Source: GCA-003244245 sp050700355
GTDB taxonomy: Bacteria; Actinomycetota; Actinomycetes; Mycobacteriales; Pseudonocardiaceae
Direction of reading: 5' to 3'
NCBI GenBank assembly: GCA_050700355.1
Contig: JBOHHE010000057.1
Location: 38,211-102,210, forward strand
DNA: 64,000 bases
Position numbers and translations under genes: made by a program. The notes beneath the pieces are model-generated. The model saw nothing but the letters and a program-made list of their open reading frames with translations, had not been told where the DNA came from and did no database searches. Below are positions 45,930 through 54,484 of this stretch, piece by piece. Numbering within the stretch: position 1 is the first letter of the stretch; the number at the start of each line of letters is the position of its first letter.

Positions 45930-47320
45930 CTGACCGGAGCTACCGGAGCAGGACCGGCGCGACATTTCGCGGAATAATCAACGACCTCAAACGCAACACC
46001 GAGTCCGCGGCAGCCGAACTCGGCGTCGAGCCCGAGCTGATCGACCGAATCATCGCCGGGGAGATGGACGTTCCTGCCGAGCTGGTGCGCCGTGCGGTCA
46101 GCAGCTGGCCGGTCAACGAGCGCGACTTCTTCCCGATCCATGACGACGCCCCGGACGGCGTCATCGTGATGCGGGCCGACGAATCGGCCAAGACCAGCCG
46201 GGTCTTCCAGCGTGGCGGCACCGATTATTACGAGTACCGCGATACCGCGATGAGCCGAGTGGCGATGTTCCGACCGGAGTGGATCAAGATGCTTCAGCCG
46301 GTCACCGATGATGATCCAAACAACCCCGCGGTGCGCTGGAACAACGGTCATTTCCTGTACCAATTCACCTATTTCGTCGGAGCGGTGAACTATTACTACG
46401 AGTGGGAGGGCCGTCGCCACTGCGCGGTGATGAACACCGGGGACTCGGTGTCCGGGCTCCCCTATGCTCCGCACAGCTTCACCCGCCGCGGCGCCGAACC
46501 CGGATTGATCCTGGCGTTGACCTACGGTGGCCGGTTACTCGGCGACGCGCAACACGAGATCGGTGCGCTGGGTCCCGAGCTCGCCCAGCAGTACGCCCCG
46601 GCGGCCGACGACGAGCTGTCGGCGTTCGCACATCTGCTGACCGAGCAGCTCGCCGACACCCTGCTGACGCCGGCTCAGCTGGCCGGCACCAGCGGGATGG
46701 CACCGCAGCGCGTTGCCGAGCTACTCGCTGGACGAGCCACGCCCTCGGCGGCGGAGGTTGACACGCTGGCCGAGGCGCTGCGGGTCAACTCCCGTGATCT
46801 CCTGCCGATGATCGGAACCGAACGTGACGGCGTGCAGATCATGCGCGGTGCCGCCGCGCAGACCTGGTTTGTGCCCGACGTGGACGCCCCGGCGTATCGG
46901 GTCAAGGCGCTGGCCGGCACCCGACTGTGTCCGAGCTCGCGGGCACTGGAGATCGAGGTGCTCGGCTCCGATCCGGCCGCCGCTCACCAGCGCACCGGCC
47001 TGCACCAGTATTGCTACGTGCTCGGCCCCGACCCGGTCGATCTGGCTTGGGAGCACCGAGGAGAGCGATTCGGCGCACGGCTCGAACCGGGCGATTCGCT
47101 CTATCTCAAACCATTCGTACCGCACGGTTTCACCCGCTGCGGCGACGGCAGCGCCGCGGTACTCGCCCTGCGAATCGGCGGAAAGGTCTCCGGCGACGCC
47201 CGCCGGGAGGCCGCCGCGCTCGGCAGGGCGACTGTGCGGCGACTGGTGTCGGACAACGGCCAGTGGTACGACCCATCGCGCACCAGCCCGACCAACGGGC
47301 AGAGACGAGGAAAACGATGA
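45926..47320 (+). CDS. 2-hydroxyethylphosphonate dioxygenase / methylphosphonate synthase family enzyme
   Basis: A 464-residue double HTH-cupin protein in the HEPD/MPnS family, which uses O2 and Fe(II) to break the C-C bond of 2-hydroxyethylphosphonate. The first cupin is at ~85-200 and a second, less conserved one at ~300-440. From memory of HEPD numbering, the substrate residues Lys16, Arg90, Tyr98 and Asn126 align with Lys22, Arg96, Tyr104 and Asn139 here. The iron ligands differ: His142-x3-Gln146 and His183 are present, but the HEPD Glu176 position is Gly177 and HEPD Tyr174 is Val175. That is the His/Gln/His triad of methylphosphonate synthase. Product could be methylphosphonate or hydroxymethylphosphonate. 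ATG 45926 overlaps ppd by 4 bp. Confidence 0.85.
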   Translation: MTDRSYRSRTGATFRGIINDLKRNTESAAAELGVEPELIDRIIAGEMDVPAELVRRAVSSWPVNERDFFPIHDDAPDGVIVMRADESAKTSRVFQRGGTDYYEYRDTAMSRVAMFRPEWIKMLQPVTDDDPNNPAVRWNNGHFLYQFTYFVGAVNYYYEWEGRRHCAVMNTGDSVSGLPYAPHSFTRRGAEPGLILALTYGGRLLGDAQHEIGALGPELAQQYAPAADDELSAFAHLLTEQLADTLLTPAQLAGTSGMAPQRVAELLAGRATPSAAEVDTLAEALRVNSRDLLPMIGTERDGVQIMRGAAAQTWFVPDVDAPAYRVKALAGTRLCPSSRALEIEVLGSDPAAAHQRTGLHQYCYVLGPDPVDLAWEHRGERFGARLEPGDSLYLKPFVPHGFTRCGDGSAAVLALRIGGKVSGDARREAAALGRATVRRLVSDNGQWYDPSRTSPTNGQRRGKR

Positions 47321-48219
47321 TCAACAAGAGCGGCCGGCTACGCGAAATGCTCGAACATGGCGACATCGTCCAGGTTGCGGGCGCGCACGACGGAATGAGT
47401 GCGAAGCTGGTCGAGTCCAACGGCTTTTCCGCCGTCTGGGCCTCCGGTTTCGCGCTGTCCACCTGCCATGCGGTGCCCGACGCCAGCATCCTCACGATGA
47501 CTGATTACCTGCATGCGGCACGAGTGATGAACTACGCGGTGGACATCCCGGTGATCGCCGACTGCGACACCGGGTTCGGCAACAGCCTCAACGTCAGCCA
47601 CATGGTGAAGTACTACGAGCTCGCCGAGATCGCCGCGGTGTGCATCGAAGACAAACGCTTTCCCAAACTGAACAGTTTCCTCGGCGGCGGCCAAGATCTC
47701 GAGCTGGCGGAGGATTTCGCCGATAAGATCGCCGTCGGCAAGCGGAGCCAGCGCGGAACGGACTTCGTGATCATCGCCAGGACCGAGGCGTTCATCGCCG
47801 GGTTCGACGTCAACGAGGCTCTGCGCCGCGCACACATCTACGCCGATGCCGGGGCAGATGCGATCCTGGTCCAGTCCAAGGCACGCACCCCGGAACAGGT
47901 CTTTACCTTCCTGCGGGGGTGGAATCAGCGGCTTCCGGTGGTGGTCGTGCCCACCAGCTACCACCAGGTGACCGCGGACGAGCTCGCCGAAGCCGGCGCG
48001 CGCATGGTCATCTACGCCAACCAGGCCATTCGCGCCGGAGTGCGGGCGATGGACGAAACACTGCGGGAGATCAGGACCAGCGGAACGACAACGCGGGTCG
48101 AGTCGCGGATCGCACCGATGAAGGAACTCTTCGAGCTGCAGGGAGTGCGCGAGCCGACCGCGCGAGAGGTCGGGAACGGCTACTACCCGGCTGAGCACGT
48201 CAGCAGAACCAGGCTGTGA
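47317..48219 (+). CDS. pepM: Phosphoenolpyruvate mutase
   Basis: A 300-residue isocitrate-lyase-fold enzyme that rearranges PEP into phosphonopyruvate, forming the C-P bond. The diagnostic EDKxFPKxNS loop is present as EDKRFPKLNS, together with SGFALSTCHAVPDASIL, ADCDTGFGN (Mg-binding Asp) and IARTEAFIAGF. Length is typical of stand-alone PepM. The gene follows the dioxygenase by 4-bp overlap and precedes phpC by 4-bp overlap. It is the best marker that this operon makes a phosphonate. Confidence 0.96.
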   Translation: MINKSGRLREMLEHGDIVQVAGAHDGMSAKLVESNGFSAVWASGFALSTCHAVPDASILTMTDYLHAARVMNYAVDIPVIADCDTGFGNSLNVSHMVKYYELAEIAAVCIEDKRFPKLNSFLGGGQDLELAEDFADKIAVGKRSQRGTDFVIIARTEAFIAGFDVNEALRRAHIYADAGADAILVQSKARTPEQVFTFLRGWNQRLPVVVVPTSYHQVTADELAEAGARMVIYANQAIRAGVRAMDETLREIRTSGTTTRVESRIAPMKELFELQGVREPTAREVGNGYYPAEHVSRTRL

Positions 48220-49376
48220 CGCCGACTGCCCCACGTGGCCGGATCGAGCGGCGGGCCGGGGCCGGAGTGATCCGCGAGCTGCCGGCGTTGCTGCGAGCCC
48301 GTGGGGTGCGCTCCTGTCTGCTCGTCACCGGCGGAAAGTCCTATGTCGACTCCGGGGCCGCGAGTGTCGAGCAGTTGCTCAACGGCATCGAGGTAACCCG
48401 CGTGGCCGGCATCCGGCCAGATCCCGACCTGGCCGACCTCACCCCCGGGGTGGCCCGGCTGCGGGCCGCCGGGGTCGACGCCGTCATCGGAATCGGCGGT
48501 GGCAGCGTCCTCGATTACGCCAAGGCGATAACCGCGCTGGCTCCCCAGGACCATTCGCCGGAAGAGAGCTACACCAATGGGGTAAGGGCGCTGGTCAACG
48601 AACGAACCCACCTGCTGGTGCTGGTCCCGACCACCGCAGGCACCGGCAGCGAGGTCACCTCGATCGCCGTGCTGACTGTGCAGGGCCGCAAGCGATCACT
48701 GCACCACCCCCGGCTGCTCGCCGACATCGCCGTCATCGATCCGGCGCTCACCCTGTCGGTACCGCCGTGGATCACCGCGAGCACGGGCGCCGACGCACTC
48801 AGCCAGGCGATCGAGTCCTACTGGTCGATCAGCTCCACCGATCGATCGAGGCGTTACGCGCTGGAGTCGATGACGCTGGCCGCTGGCCACCTCCAACGCG
48901 CCACCGGCGACGGTGACCTGCCCGCCAGGATCGCGATGAGTCAGGCCGCGACGCTGTCCGGGCTGGCCATCGACATCACCCAGACCACTGTGCCGCACGC
49001 GCTCTCCTATCTGCTCACCACCAGGTTCGGAGTACCGCATGGCCACGCCTGCGGAGTTTTCCTCCGGCCGGTGCTGGACTACAACGCCGGAGTCGGGCCC
49101 GCTGATGTCGCCGATCCCCGAGGGGTCCGGTTCGTTCTGGCCAGGATCCGGGAGATCACCAGCTGCCTGCGCGCCGCCGGCGCCGGTGATCACCCGGGGG
49201 CGATCGACGACCTGCTGCGTGGAGCCGGGCTCAGCATGGAACTCACCGGCTTCGGAGTCGCGGTGGCCGATGTCGACGCGCTGGTCGATGCTGCCATGGA
49301 TTCGCCGAGAATGACCGCCAATCCCAGGTACGTCCCGCGCGAAGCACTGCGCGAACTGGTTCTCGCCCGGCTGTGA
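48216..49376 (+). CDS. phpC: Iron-containing alcohol dehydrogenase, PhpC-like phosphonoacetaldehyde reductase
   Basis: A 386-residue group III metal-dependent alcohol dehydrogenase. It has VIGIGGGSVLDYAKAI (nucleotide loop), VPTTAGTGSEVTSIAVLT, TGADALSQAIESYWS and the C-terminal VPHALSYLLTTRFGVPHGHACGV containing metal-binding His. Relatives in phosphonate clusters reduce phosphonoacetaldehyde to 2-hydroxyethylphosphonate, which feeds the dioxygenase encoded two genes upstream. The start is GTG 48216, overlapping the pepM stop. Substrate is inferred from context. Confidence 0.88.
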   Translation: MTPTAPRGRIERRAGAGVIRELPALLRARGVRSCLLVTGGKSYVDSGAASVEQLLNGIEVTRVAGIRPDPDLADLTPGVARLRAAGVDAVIGIGGGSVLDYAKAITALAPQDHSPEESYTNGVRALVNERTHLLVLVPTTAGTGSEVTSIAVLTVQGRKRSLHHPRLLADIAVIDPALTLSVPPWITASTGADALSQAIESYWSISSTDRSRRYALESMTLAAGHLQRATGDGDLPARIAMSQAATLSGLAIDITQTTVPHALSYLLTTRFGVPHGHACGVFLRPVLDYNAGVGPADVADPRGVRFVLARIREITSCLRAAGAGDHPGAIDDLLRGAGLSMELTGFGVAVADVDALVDAAMDSPRMTANPRYVPREALRELVLARL

Positions 49377-49399
49377 GCCCGACCCGCGAAGGAGTGCTG

Positions 49400-50446
49400 A
49401 TGTCCCCGTCGATCGTCGTGTACACCGATCCCGCCTGGGCCGTGGCCGACGGGCGCCGCGTCGACCCCGACCGGGCGACCATTGAACGTGAGGTCTTCGG
49501 GAACACGGTCGACCTGCGATTCGGTCCGCTGAGCTCCGGGCGGTACGCGACTGAGGGCGCCGCCCTGCTCGACACGGTGACCGGTGCCTGCGCGCTCGGC
49601 GTGTACCGATGCCCGGTGACGCCCGAGCTGCTCGACGCCGCCGGTTCAACGCTGAAGGTGGTGGCCAGGCAGGGCGTCGGCACCGACAATCTCAACGTGC
49701 CGCTGCTCACCGAACGGGGGCTGATCGGTTTCAACGTCCCGGATTACTGCGTCGATGAGGTGGCCGTACACACCATCGCCATGGTGCTCTCCTGGGAGCG
49801 CGGCCTGATCGATCAGCACAACGACCTGGCCGGTGGGAGGTTCGACATCTACCACGGATCGATCCCGCGACGGTTGAGCCGGCTGACGGCCGGCATCATC
49901 GGGCTCGGCCGGATCGGCAAGGCCGTCGCGCACCGGCTGCGCACCTTCTACCGCCGGGTGGTGGCGACCGACCCCTACCTGCACGCCGACCACATGGCCG
50001 GGTACGGAGTGGAGAAAGTCGAGCTGCCTGAGCTGCTCGCCCAGTCCGATGTCGTGTTGCTGCACTGCCCGCTGACCGACGAGACCCGCGGGCTGATCGA
50101 TGCGACGGCGCTGGACACCATGCGCCAGGACGCGCTGCTGGTCAACACCGCGCGCGGCGGGCTGATCGACGCCCAAGCGTTGTACGACGCGGTACGTGCG
50201 GGTGCCATCGGCGGTGCCGCTCTGGACGTCTTCTCCCCGGAGGACCCGCACCAGAGCCCGGCGTATTCGCGTCTCGTGACCCTGCCGAGAGTGTTGGTGA
50301 CCAGCCACCGCGCCTTCCTGTCCGCGGAGTCCGAGGCGAGCTCTCGCCGCCGGGTCGCCGAGGGAATCCGGCAGGTATTGGAGACCGGTCGCCCACCGTT
50401 CGTCGGCACCTTGACCGGTCAGCACACCTCGATAGGAGTGGCGTGA
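49400..50446 (+). CDS. phpE: D-2-hydroxyacid dehydrogenase family, PhpE-like
   Basis: A 348-residue phosphoglycerate-dehydrogenase-type enzyme: VVARQGVGTDNLNVPLLTERG, TAGIIGLGRIGKAVAHRL (NAD-binding Rossmann), LLHCPLTDETRGLID, LLVNTARGGLIDAQAL and the Glu/His pair in ALDVFSPEDPHQSP..VTSHRAFLSAES. In the phosphinothricin pathway PhpE oxidises hydroxymethylphosphonate toward phosphonoformaldehyde. ATG 49400 is preceded by GAAGGAG; the alternative GTG 49373 overlaps the phpC stop but has no separate ribosome site. In this family a hydroxyl next to a phosphonate is a plausible substrate. Confidence 0.85.
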   Translation: MSPSIVVYTDPAWAVADGRRVDPDRATIEREVFGNTVDLRFGPLSSGRYATEGAALLDTVTGACALGVYRCPVTPELLDAAGSTLKVVARQGVGTDNLNVPLLTERGLIGFNVPDYCVDEVAVHTIAMVLSWERGLIDQHNDLAGGRFDIYHGSIPRRLSRLTAGIIGLGRIGKAVAHRLRTFYRRVVATDPYLHADHMAGYGVEKVELPELLAQSDVVLLHCPLTDETRGLIDATALDTMRQDALLVNTARGGLIDAQALYDAVRAGAIGGAALDVFSPEDPHQSPAYSRLVTLPRVLVTSHRAFLSAESEASSRRRVAEGIRQVLETGRPPFVGTLTGQHTSIGVA

Positions 50447-51834
50447 TGTTTCTCGGTGGCCAGATCCAGGGTGACCCGGAGATCGAGGTCCGCAGTCCAT
50501 GGGACGACGAGCTGGTCGGCATGGTGCCGAACGACTCGGCGGGCGCGGTCGACCATGCGGTGCGGCAGGTCAGTGGTTACGACCGCGCATTGACCGGCGA
50601 GCAACGGGCCCGAATCCTGACCTCGGCCGCCCGGGAGATCGCCGACCGCGAGCACGAGCTCGCCCACCTGATCACTCGCGAATCCGGCATCTGCCTGAAG
50701 GACAGCCGTAAGGAGATCATCCGGGCGTGCGGCAATCTGCGGGTCGCGGCCGAGGAGAGCGTGCGGATCCGTGGCGAGAGCATGGAAGTCGTTTGCGGAG
50801 GAATCCCACGGCTGGCGATGACGCTGCCCGAGCCGGTCGGCACGGTAGCCGCGATCACCCCATTCAACCGCCCACTCAACCAGGTCGTGGTCAAGGTGGC
50901 GCCGGCGATCGCGATGAACAACGGGATCGTGGTCAAACCCTCGGAGAAGGCGCCGCTCAGCGCCATCGAACTGGCCGCGATCCTGCACCGGGCCGGACTG
51001 CCCGACCAGATGCTCGCGATCGTGACCGGTGCGCCCGACGAGGTCGGCCGGGCACTGGTCACCCATCCCGCCGTGGACCTGGTCAGCTTCACCGGCAGCG
51101 TGGAGACCGGGGAGGCCGTCGCGCAGGCCGCCGGGCTGCGCAGGACACTGCTTGAACTTGGCGGCAACGACCCGCTGATCGTGCTCGCCGATGCCGACCT
51201 CGACCGCGCCGCACGGCTCGCGGTAGCCGGCGCGTTCGGCAACGCCGGCCAGTCATGCCGGGGGATCAAACGCATCATCGCGGTCGCCGCGATCGCCGAC
51301 GAGCTTGCCGAACGGATCGTGCCGCTGGCCGAGAAACTGCGCTACGGCGACCCGCTGGACCCGGCAACCGATGTGGGTCCACTCGTCTCGGTGGGCGCGG
51401 CGACGCTGGTCGAGGACCGCTGCACGGCGGCGGTCGCCGACGGTGCCCAGCTGCTGTGTGGCGGCAGTCGCGACCGGGGCCTGCTCATCCCGACCGTGCT
51501 CGACCATGTTGATCCCACCAGCGAGCTGGTGACCAGGGAGACTTTCGGTCCGATCGCACCGATCATCCGGGTCGACGGCGTCGAGGCCGCGATCGAGGTC
51601 GCCAACAGCACCGTTTACGGCCTACAGGCCGGAGTGGTGACCGACAGTTATCTGGAATTCATGCGCATTGCCTCCGAGTTGCGCGTCGGAGCGGTGGCGC
51701 TCGCCGACGGCCCGAACTTCGACTCACCGTTTCTCCCGTTCGGCGGGGTGAAGAAGAGCGGGGTCGGCCGCGAGGGGATCCGCTACGCCATGGCGGAGAT
51801 GAGCACCGTGAAGACCGTGCTGCTGCCGCGCTGA
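50446..51834 (+). CDS. phpJ: NAD(P)-dependent aldehyde dehydrogenase, PhpJ-like
   Basis: A 462-residue aldehyde dehydrogenase with AAITPFNRPLNQVVVKVAPAI, VKPSEKAPLSAIELA, VSFTGSVETGEAVA, LLELGGNDPLIVLADADL (catalytic Glu) and AGAFGNAGQSCRGIKR (catalytic Cys). It probably oxidises phosphonoformaldehyde to phosphonoformate, as PhpJ is proposed to do. ATG 50446 has GGAG eight bases upstream and starts on the last base of the phpE stop. It is followed after 40 bp by the prenyltransferase gene. Substrate is inferred from operon context. Confidence 0.87.
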   Translation: MFLGGQIQGDPEIEVRSPWDDELVGMVPNDSAGAVDHAVRQVSGYDRALTGEQRARILTSAAREIADREHELAHLITRESGICLKDSRKEIIRACGNLRVAAEESVRIRGESMEVVCGGIPRLAMTLPEPVGTVAAITPFNRPLNQVVVKVAPAIAMNNGIVVKPSEKAPLSAIELAAILHRAGLPDQMLAIVTGAPDEVGRALVTHPAVDLVSFTGSVETGEAVAQAAGLRRTLLELGGNDPLIVLADADLDRAARLAVAGAFGNAGQSCRGIKRIIAVAAIADELAERIVPLAEKLRYGDPLDPATDVGPLVSVGAATLVEDRCTAAVADGAQLLCGGSRDRGLLIPTVLDHVDPTSELVTRETFGPIAPIIRVDGVEAAIEVANSTVYGLQAGVVTDSYLEFMRIASELRVGAVALADGPNFDSPFLPFGGVKKSGVGREGIRYAMAEMSTVKTVLLPR

Positions 51835-51874
51835 ACACCTGACGACACAATGCCCTCGAGGAAAGGCGATACCG

Positions 51875-52906
51875 ATGAGCGCGACAGCCATCCTGGTCCG
51901 CCGGGGACTGTTGAAATGCGAGGCGGTCTGGTGGATGTCTCGGACCCTGCTGACCAACCTGGCCACCTGGACCATGGTCATGGGCTGGGTGGTCGCCGAT
52001 CCCGAGCTCGACCACGGCCTGCGGCTGGCCGCGCTCTATGTCGCCATCGTTGGTATGAACGGGGCACTGTTCATGATCAATGACATTCTGGACGCCGAGG
52101 GTGACGCGGTGACCGCGCCGTACCTGCCGCTGCCGTCCGGCCTGCTGACCCTACGGCAGACCTGGATCGCGGTAGGGGTCACGGCAGTCGCGGCCATCGG
52201 CTCACTGGCGCTGGCGTCGGGCAGCACCGCCCGGTTCGGGGTCAACCTCGGCCTGGTGCTGAGTGGGATCGTGCTGTCCATGGTCTATTCCAAGGTCAAG
52301 GACCACGGGCTGCTCGGGTCGATCACAGTGGCCGTCCCGCAGAGCCTGCCTGCGGTGATCGCCTGGGTCGCGGCAGGTGGCGGCGCAGTCGGTTCGCTGC
52401 TGCTCGTGCTCGCGTACTGCCTGCTGGCCAGCGTGTCGAACAACATCCTCGCGGGACTGAGGGATATCGACAGGGACCCCGAGGCAGGCAACCGCACGCT
52501 GGCGGTGCGGATCGGTGCTCCGGCCGCGTTCCGGGTGGCCGCGATCCTCGGGTTCACCGGGATGGTTCCGGTCGTCATGCTCGCGATGACGGTGGACTCA
52601 GGGTGGTGGGCTGCTCCTTACCTGGTTGTGGCCGCCGGCATCCACGCCCTGTGCTATCCCCGGCTGATCCGGTGTTTCGCCAAACCGGAGCGGGGCCGCA
52701 CCCAGCGGCTTGCCGATCTGAGGCTTTTCAAGCTCGGTGAGTATGTTCGGCACAGCGCAGTGGTCGCAGCGTTCAATCCGATCGCCGGGCTGGTCACCGG
52801 AGTGTTCCTCTACACGTGCCTGCGCGGTGGGTACACGATGTATAATCGCCGCTTGGTCAACGGGAGAATCAGCCGCTCGCTGACCGGATTGGCGGCCAGC
52901 CGATGA
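51875..52906 (+). CDS. UbiA-family prenyltransferase (membrane)
   Basis: A 343-residue integral membrane protein with about eight or nine helices. Both aspartate-rich motifs of the superfamily are present: MINDILDAEGDAV and LRDIDRDPEAGNRTLAV. These bind Mg-prenyl diphosphate. UbiA enzymes attach a prenyl chain to an aromatic, a glycerol phosphate or a sugar phosphate, so a phosphonate acceptor would be new. Its place in the operon (good GAGGAAAGG site; 4-bp overlap with the next gene) argues that an isoprenoid is joined to the phosphonate or to its carrier (inference). Confidence 0.82.
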   Translation: MSATAILVRRGLLKCEAVWWMSRTLLTNLATWTMVMGWVVADPELDHGLRLAALYVAIVGMNGALFMINDILDAEGDAVTAPYLPLPSGLLTLRQTWIAVGVTAVAAIGSLALASGSTARFGVNLGLVLSGIVLSMVYSKVKDHGLLGSITVAVPQSLPAVIAWVAAGGGAVGSLLLVLAYCLLASVSNNILAGLRDIDRDPEAGNRTLAVRIGAPAAFRVAAILGFTGMVPVVMLAMTVDSGWWAAPYLVVAAGIHALCYPRLIRCFAKPERGRTQRLADLRLFKLGEYVRHSAVVAAFNPIAGLVTGVFLYTCLRGGYTMYNRRLVNGRISRSLTGLAASR

Positions 52907-53829
52907 ACGAGACGCTCACCGTCGCCACCTACAATCTCTACCTCGGTGCAAGCTTGATTCCCACTTACAGCGCACGCTCCGTTCCGGAGATGGCCGAAAC
53001 ATTGCGCGTGGCCCACGCCGATGCCGGACGCACTGATTTCCCCGGCCGCGCGGTCGTGATCGCTGAGCTGCTCGCCAGACAGCGACCGAGCCTAGTCGGT
53101 CTCCAGGAGGTCGCCCTGTGGGAGGACGGCGACGACCGGTGCGACTTCCTGGAGATCCTGATGGCCGAACTCGCCAAGCACAGCGAGTACCGGGTGGCAG
53201 CCATCGCCACCTCAGTGCCGTTGGCCTTCCACACCGACGGCAGGACGATCGGCTTCACCGACCGGGACGCCCTGTTGGTGCGCGCGGATCTGACGTCAGG
53301 CGAGAGCGGGCACCAGCTGTTCACCCGACGATTCCGGTTCCCTACCCACCCCGGCATCGTGTTCACCAAGCTACGTGGCTGGTGCTGGATCGATGTCGAG
53401 ATCGGCGGTCGCTCCGTGCGGGTGGCGACCACCCACCTGGAGGCGTATGAGGCGAGCGTGGCCGCCGCACAGGCCGACGAGCTGCGCGACGCGCTCGCAG
53501 CACGACCCGGTCCGGTGATCGTGCTCGGCGATCTCAATTCCGGCCCCGGCCAGCCGGGCAGCGCCTACGAAGTGCTCACCGGTGCCGGCTACCGGGACGC
53601 GTGGCCGCAACTGCACGGGTCAGCCGACGGATTCACCGGCGAACAGTCCTTCACCTTGAACAACGAGCCCAGCGCGCTGCACCACCGGGTCGACCACGTG
53701 CTGTGGCAGGGCGGACAGCTACGTCCCCGACACGCGACGCTGCTCGGCGCGCACGAGTCCGAGCGGCTGCCCTCCGGGCTGTGGCCGTCCGATCATGCGG
53801 GTCTGGTCACTGAGTTCGTGGTGCTCTGA
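52903..53829 (+). CDS. Endonuclease/exonuclease/phosphatase (EEP) family hydrolase
   Basis: A 308-residue EEP-fold metal hydrolase: ATYNLYLGASL, LVGLQEVALWEDGD (Mg-binding Glu), VRVATTHLEAYEA, VIVLGDLNSGPGQP (catalytic Asp/Asn), HHRVDHVLWQG and PSDHAGLVTEF (His base). There is no signal peptide. The fold cleaves phosphodiesters or phosphomonoesters. In a pathway with a CMP-phosphonate it could release CMP or hydrolyse a phosphonate ester, as FrbI does late in FR-900098 synthesis by a different fold (inference). It is the last gene of the plus operon, ending 20 bp from the convergent regulator. Confidence 0.85.
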   Translation: MNETLTVATYNLYLGASLIPTYSARSVPEMAETLRVAHADAGRTDFPGRAVVIAELLARQRPSLVGLQEVALWEDGDDRCDFLEILMAELAKHSEYRVAAIATSVPLAFHTDGRTIGFTDRDALLVRADLTSGESGHQLFTRRFRFPTHPGIVFTKLRGWCWIDVEIGGRSVRVATTHLEAYEASVAAAQADELRDALAARPGPVIVLGDLNSGPGQPGSAYEVLTGAGYRDAWPQLHGSADGFTGEQSFTLNNEPSALHHRVDHVLWQGGQLRPRHATLLGAHESERLPSGLWPSDHAGLVTEFVVL

Positions 53830-53849
53830 CCCGAGTGGCCAGCCAGCGC

Positions 53850-54473
53850 TCATCCGTCCTCGGCCGAACGGTTCAACGCGAGGGACAGCAGCAGATCGCG
53901 ATGCAGCTCCATCCACACCTCGTGGTATGAGTCGTTGAGCACTCCGGTGAATGCCGCCGTCTCGCCGCCGAGAAGCCGGGTGAGCGCATCGCTGAGGCGA
54001 ACGCCGTAGCCAGCGAACCGGGCCCGCACGGCGCTCATCCGGTCCAGTAGTTCACCCACTTCGATGTGCACTTCTCCGAGGCTGCCGATCAGCCGGGCAT
54101 CATAGTCACCGTCGGCGTGGTCGTTGGGAGCACCGGATCGGACCTGCCATTCGGTGCACAGCGCCTTGAACCGGGTGTTCACCGGCAGGAAGGAGTCGTA
54201 TGCGGGCCGGATGAGCGCCTTGGCCTCCTCGTCCAGATCGGCGCTGAGCAGCTCGCGGTGGTGCTGCTTGCCGGCCGGAGAGATCCGCCATGCGGCCCTG
54301 CTCGCATGGAAGGTGGCCAGTCCGCCTTCGGCCAACGCGTCGAGAATGCTGCGGACGTCCCGCTCGGCCAAACCGGTCACCTTGGCCGCCAGTGACCCGA
54401 CGAGCATGCCCTTGATCGCCAACGTGTGCAGAACTGTGAATCGCAGCCGCTCTTCCAGGGCCGATGCCACCAT
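53850..54473 (-). CDS. Winged-helix regulator-like protein with C-terminal helical domain
   Basis: A 207-residue protein. Residues ~8-80 form a winged helix (LRFTVLHTLAIKGMLVGSLAAKVTGLAERDVRSILDALAEGGLATFH), followed by a helical domain (RFKALCTEWQVR, LGEVHIEVGELLDRMSAVRARFAGYGVRLSDALTRLLGG, YHEVWMELHRDLLLSLALNRS). The C-terminal half resembles domains I have seen next to PEP-utilising phosphotransferase genes in actinobacteria, but I cannot name the family. It is the last gene of the minus operon, 11 bp after the ACP. It may regulate the cluster or be a structural partner of the PEP-utilising protein. Confidence 0.6.
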   Translation of the reverse strand: MVASALEERLRFTVLHTLAIKGMLVGSLAAKVTGLAERDVRSILDALAEGGLATFHASRAAWRISPAGKQHHRELLSADLDEEAKALIRPAYDSFLPVNTRFKALCTEWQVRSGAPNDHADGDYDARLIGSLGEVHIEVGELLDRMSAVRARFAGYGVRLSDALTRLLGGETAAFTGVLNDSYHEVWMELHRDLLLSLALNRSAEDG

Positions 54474-54484
54474 CGTGCCTCCAC

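Noticed and set aside
41530..53829. Phosphinothricin (bialaphos) cluster
   Set aside because: No NRPS, P-methyltransferase, acetyltransferase resistance or enolase homologue is seen, and a UbiA gene is present.
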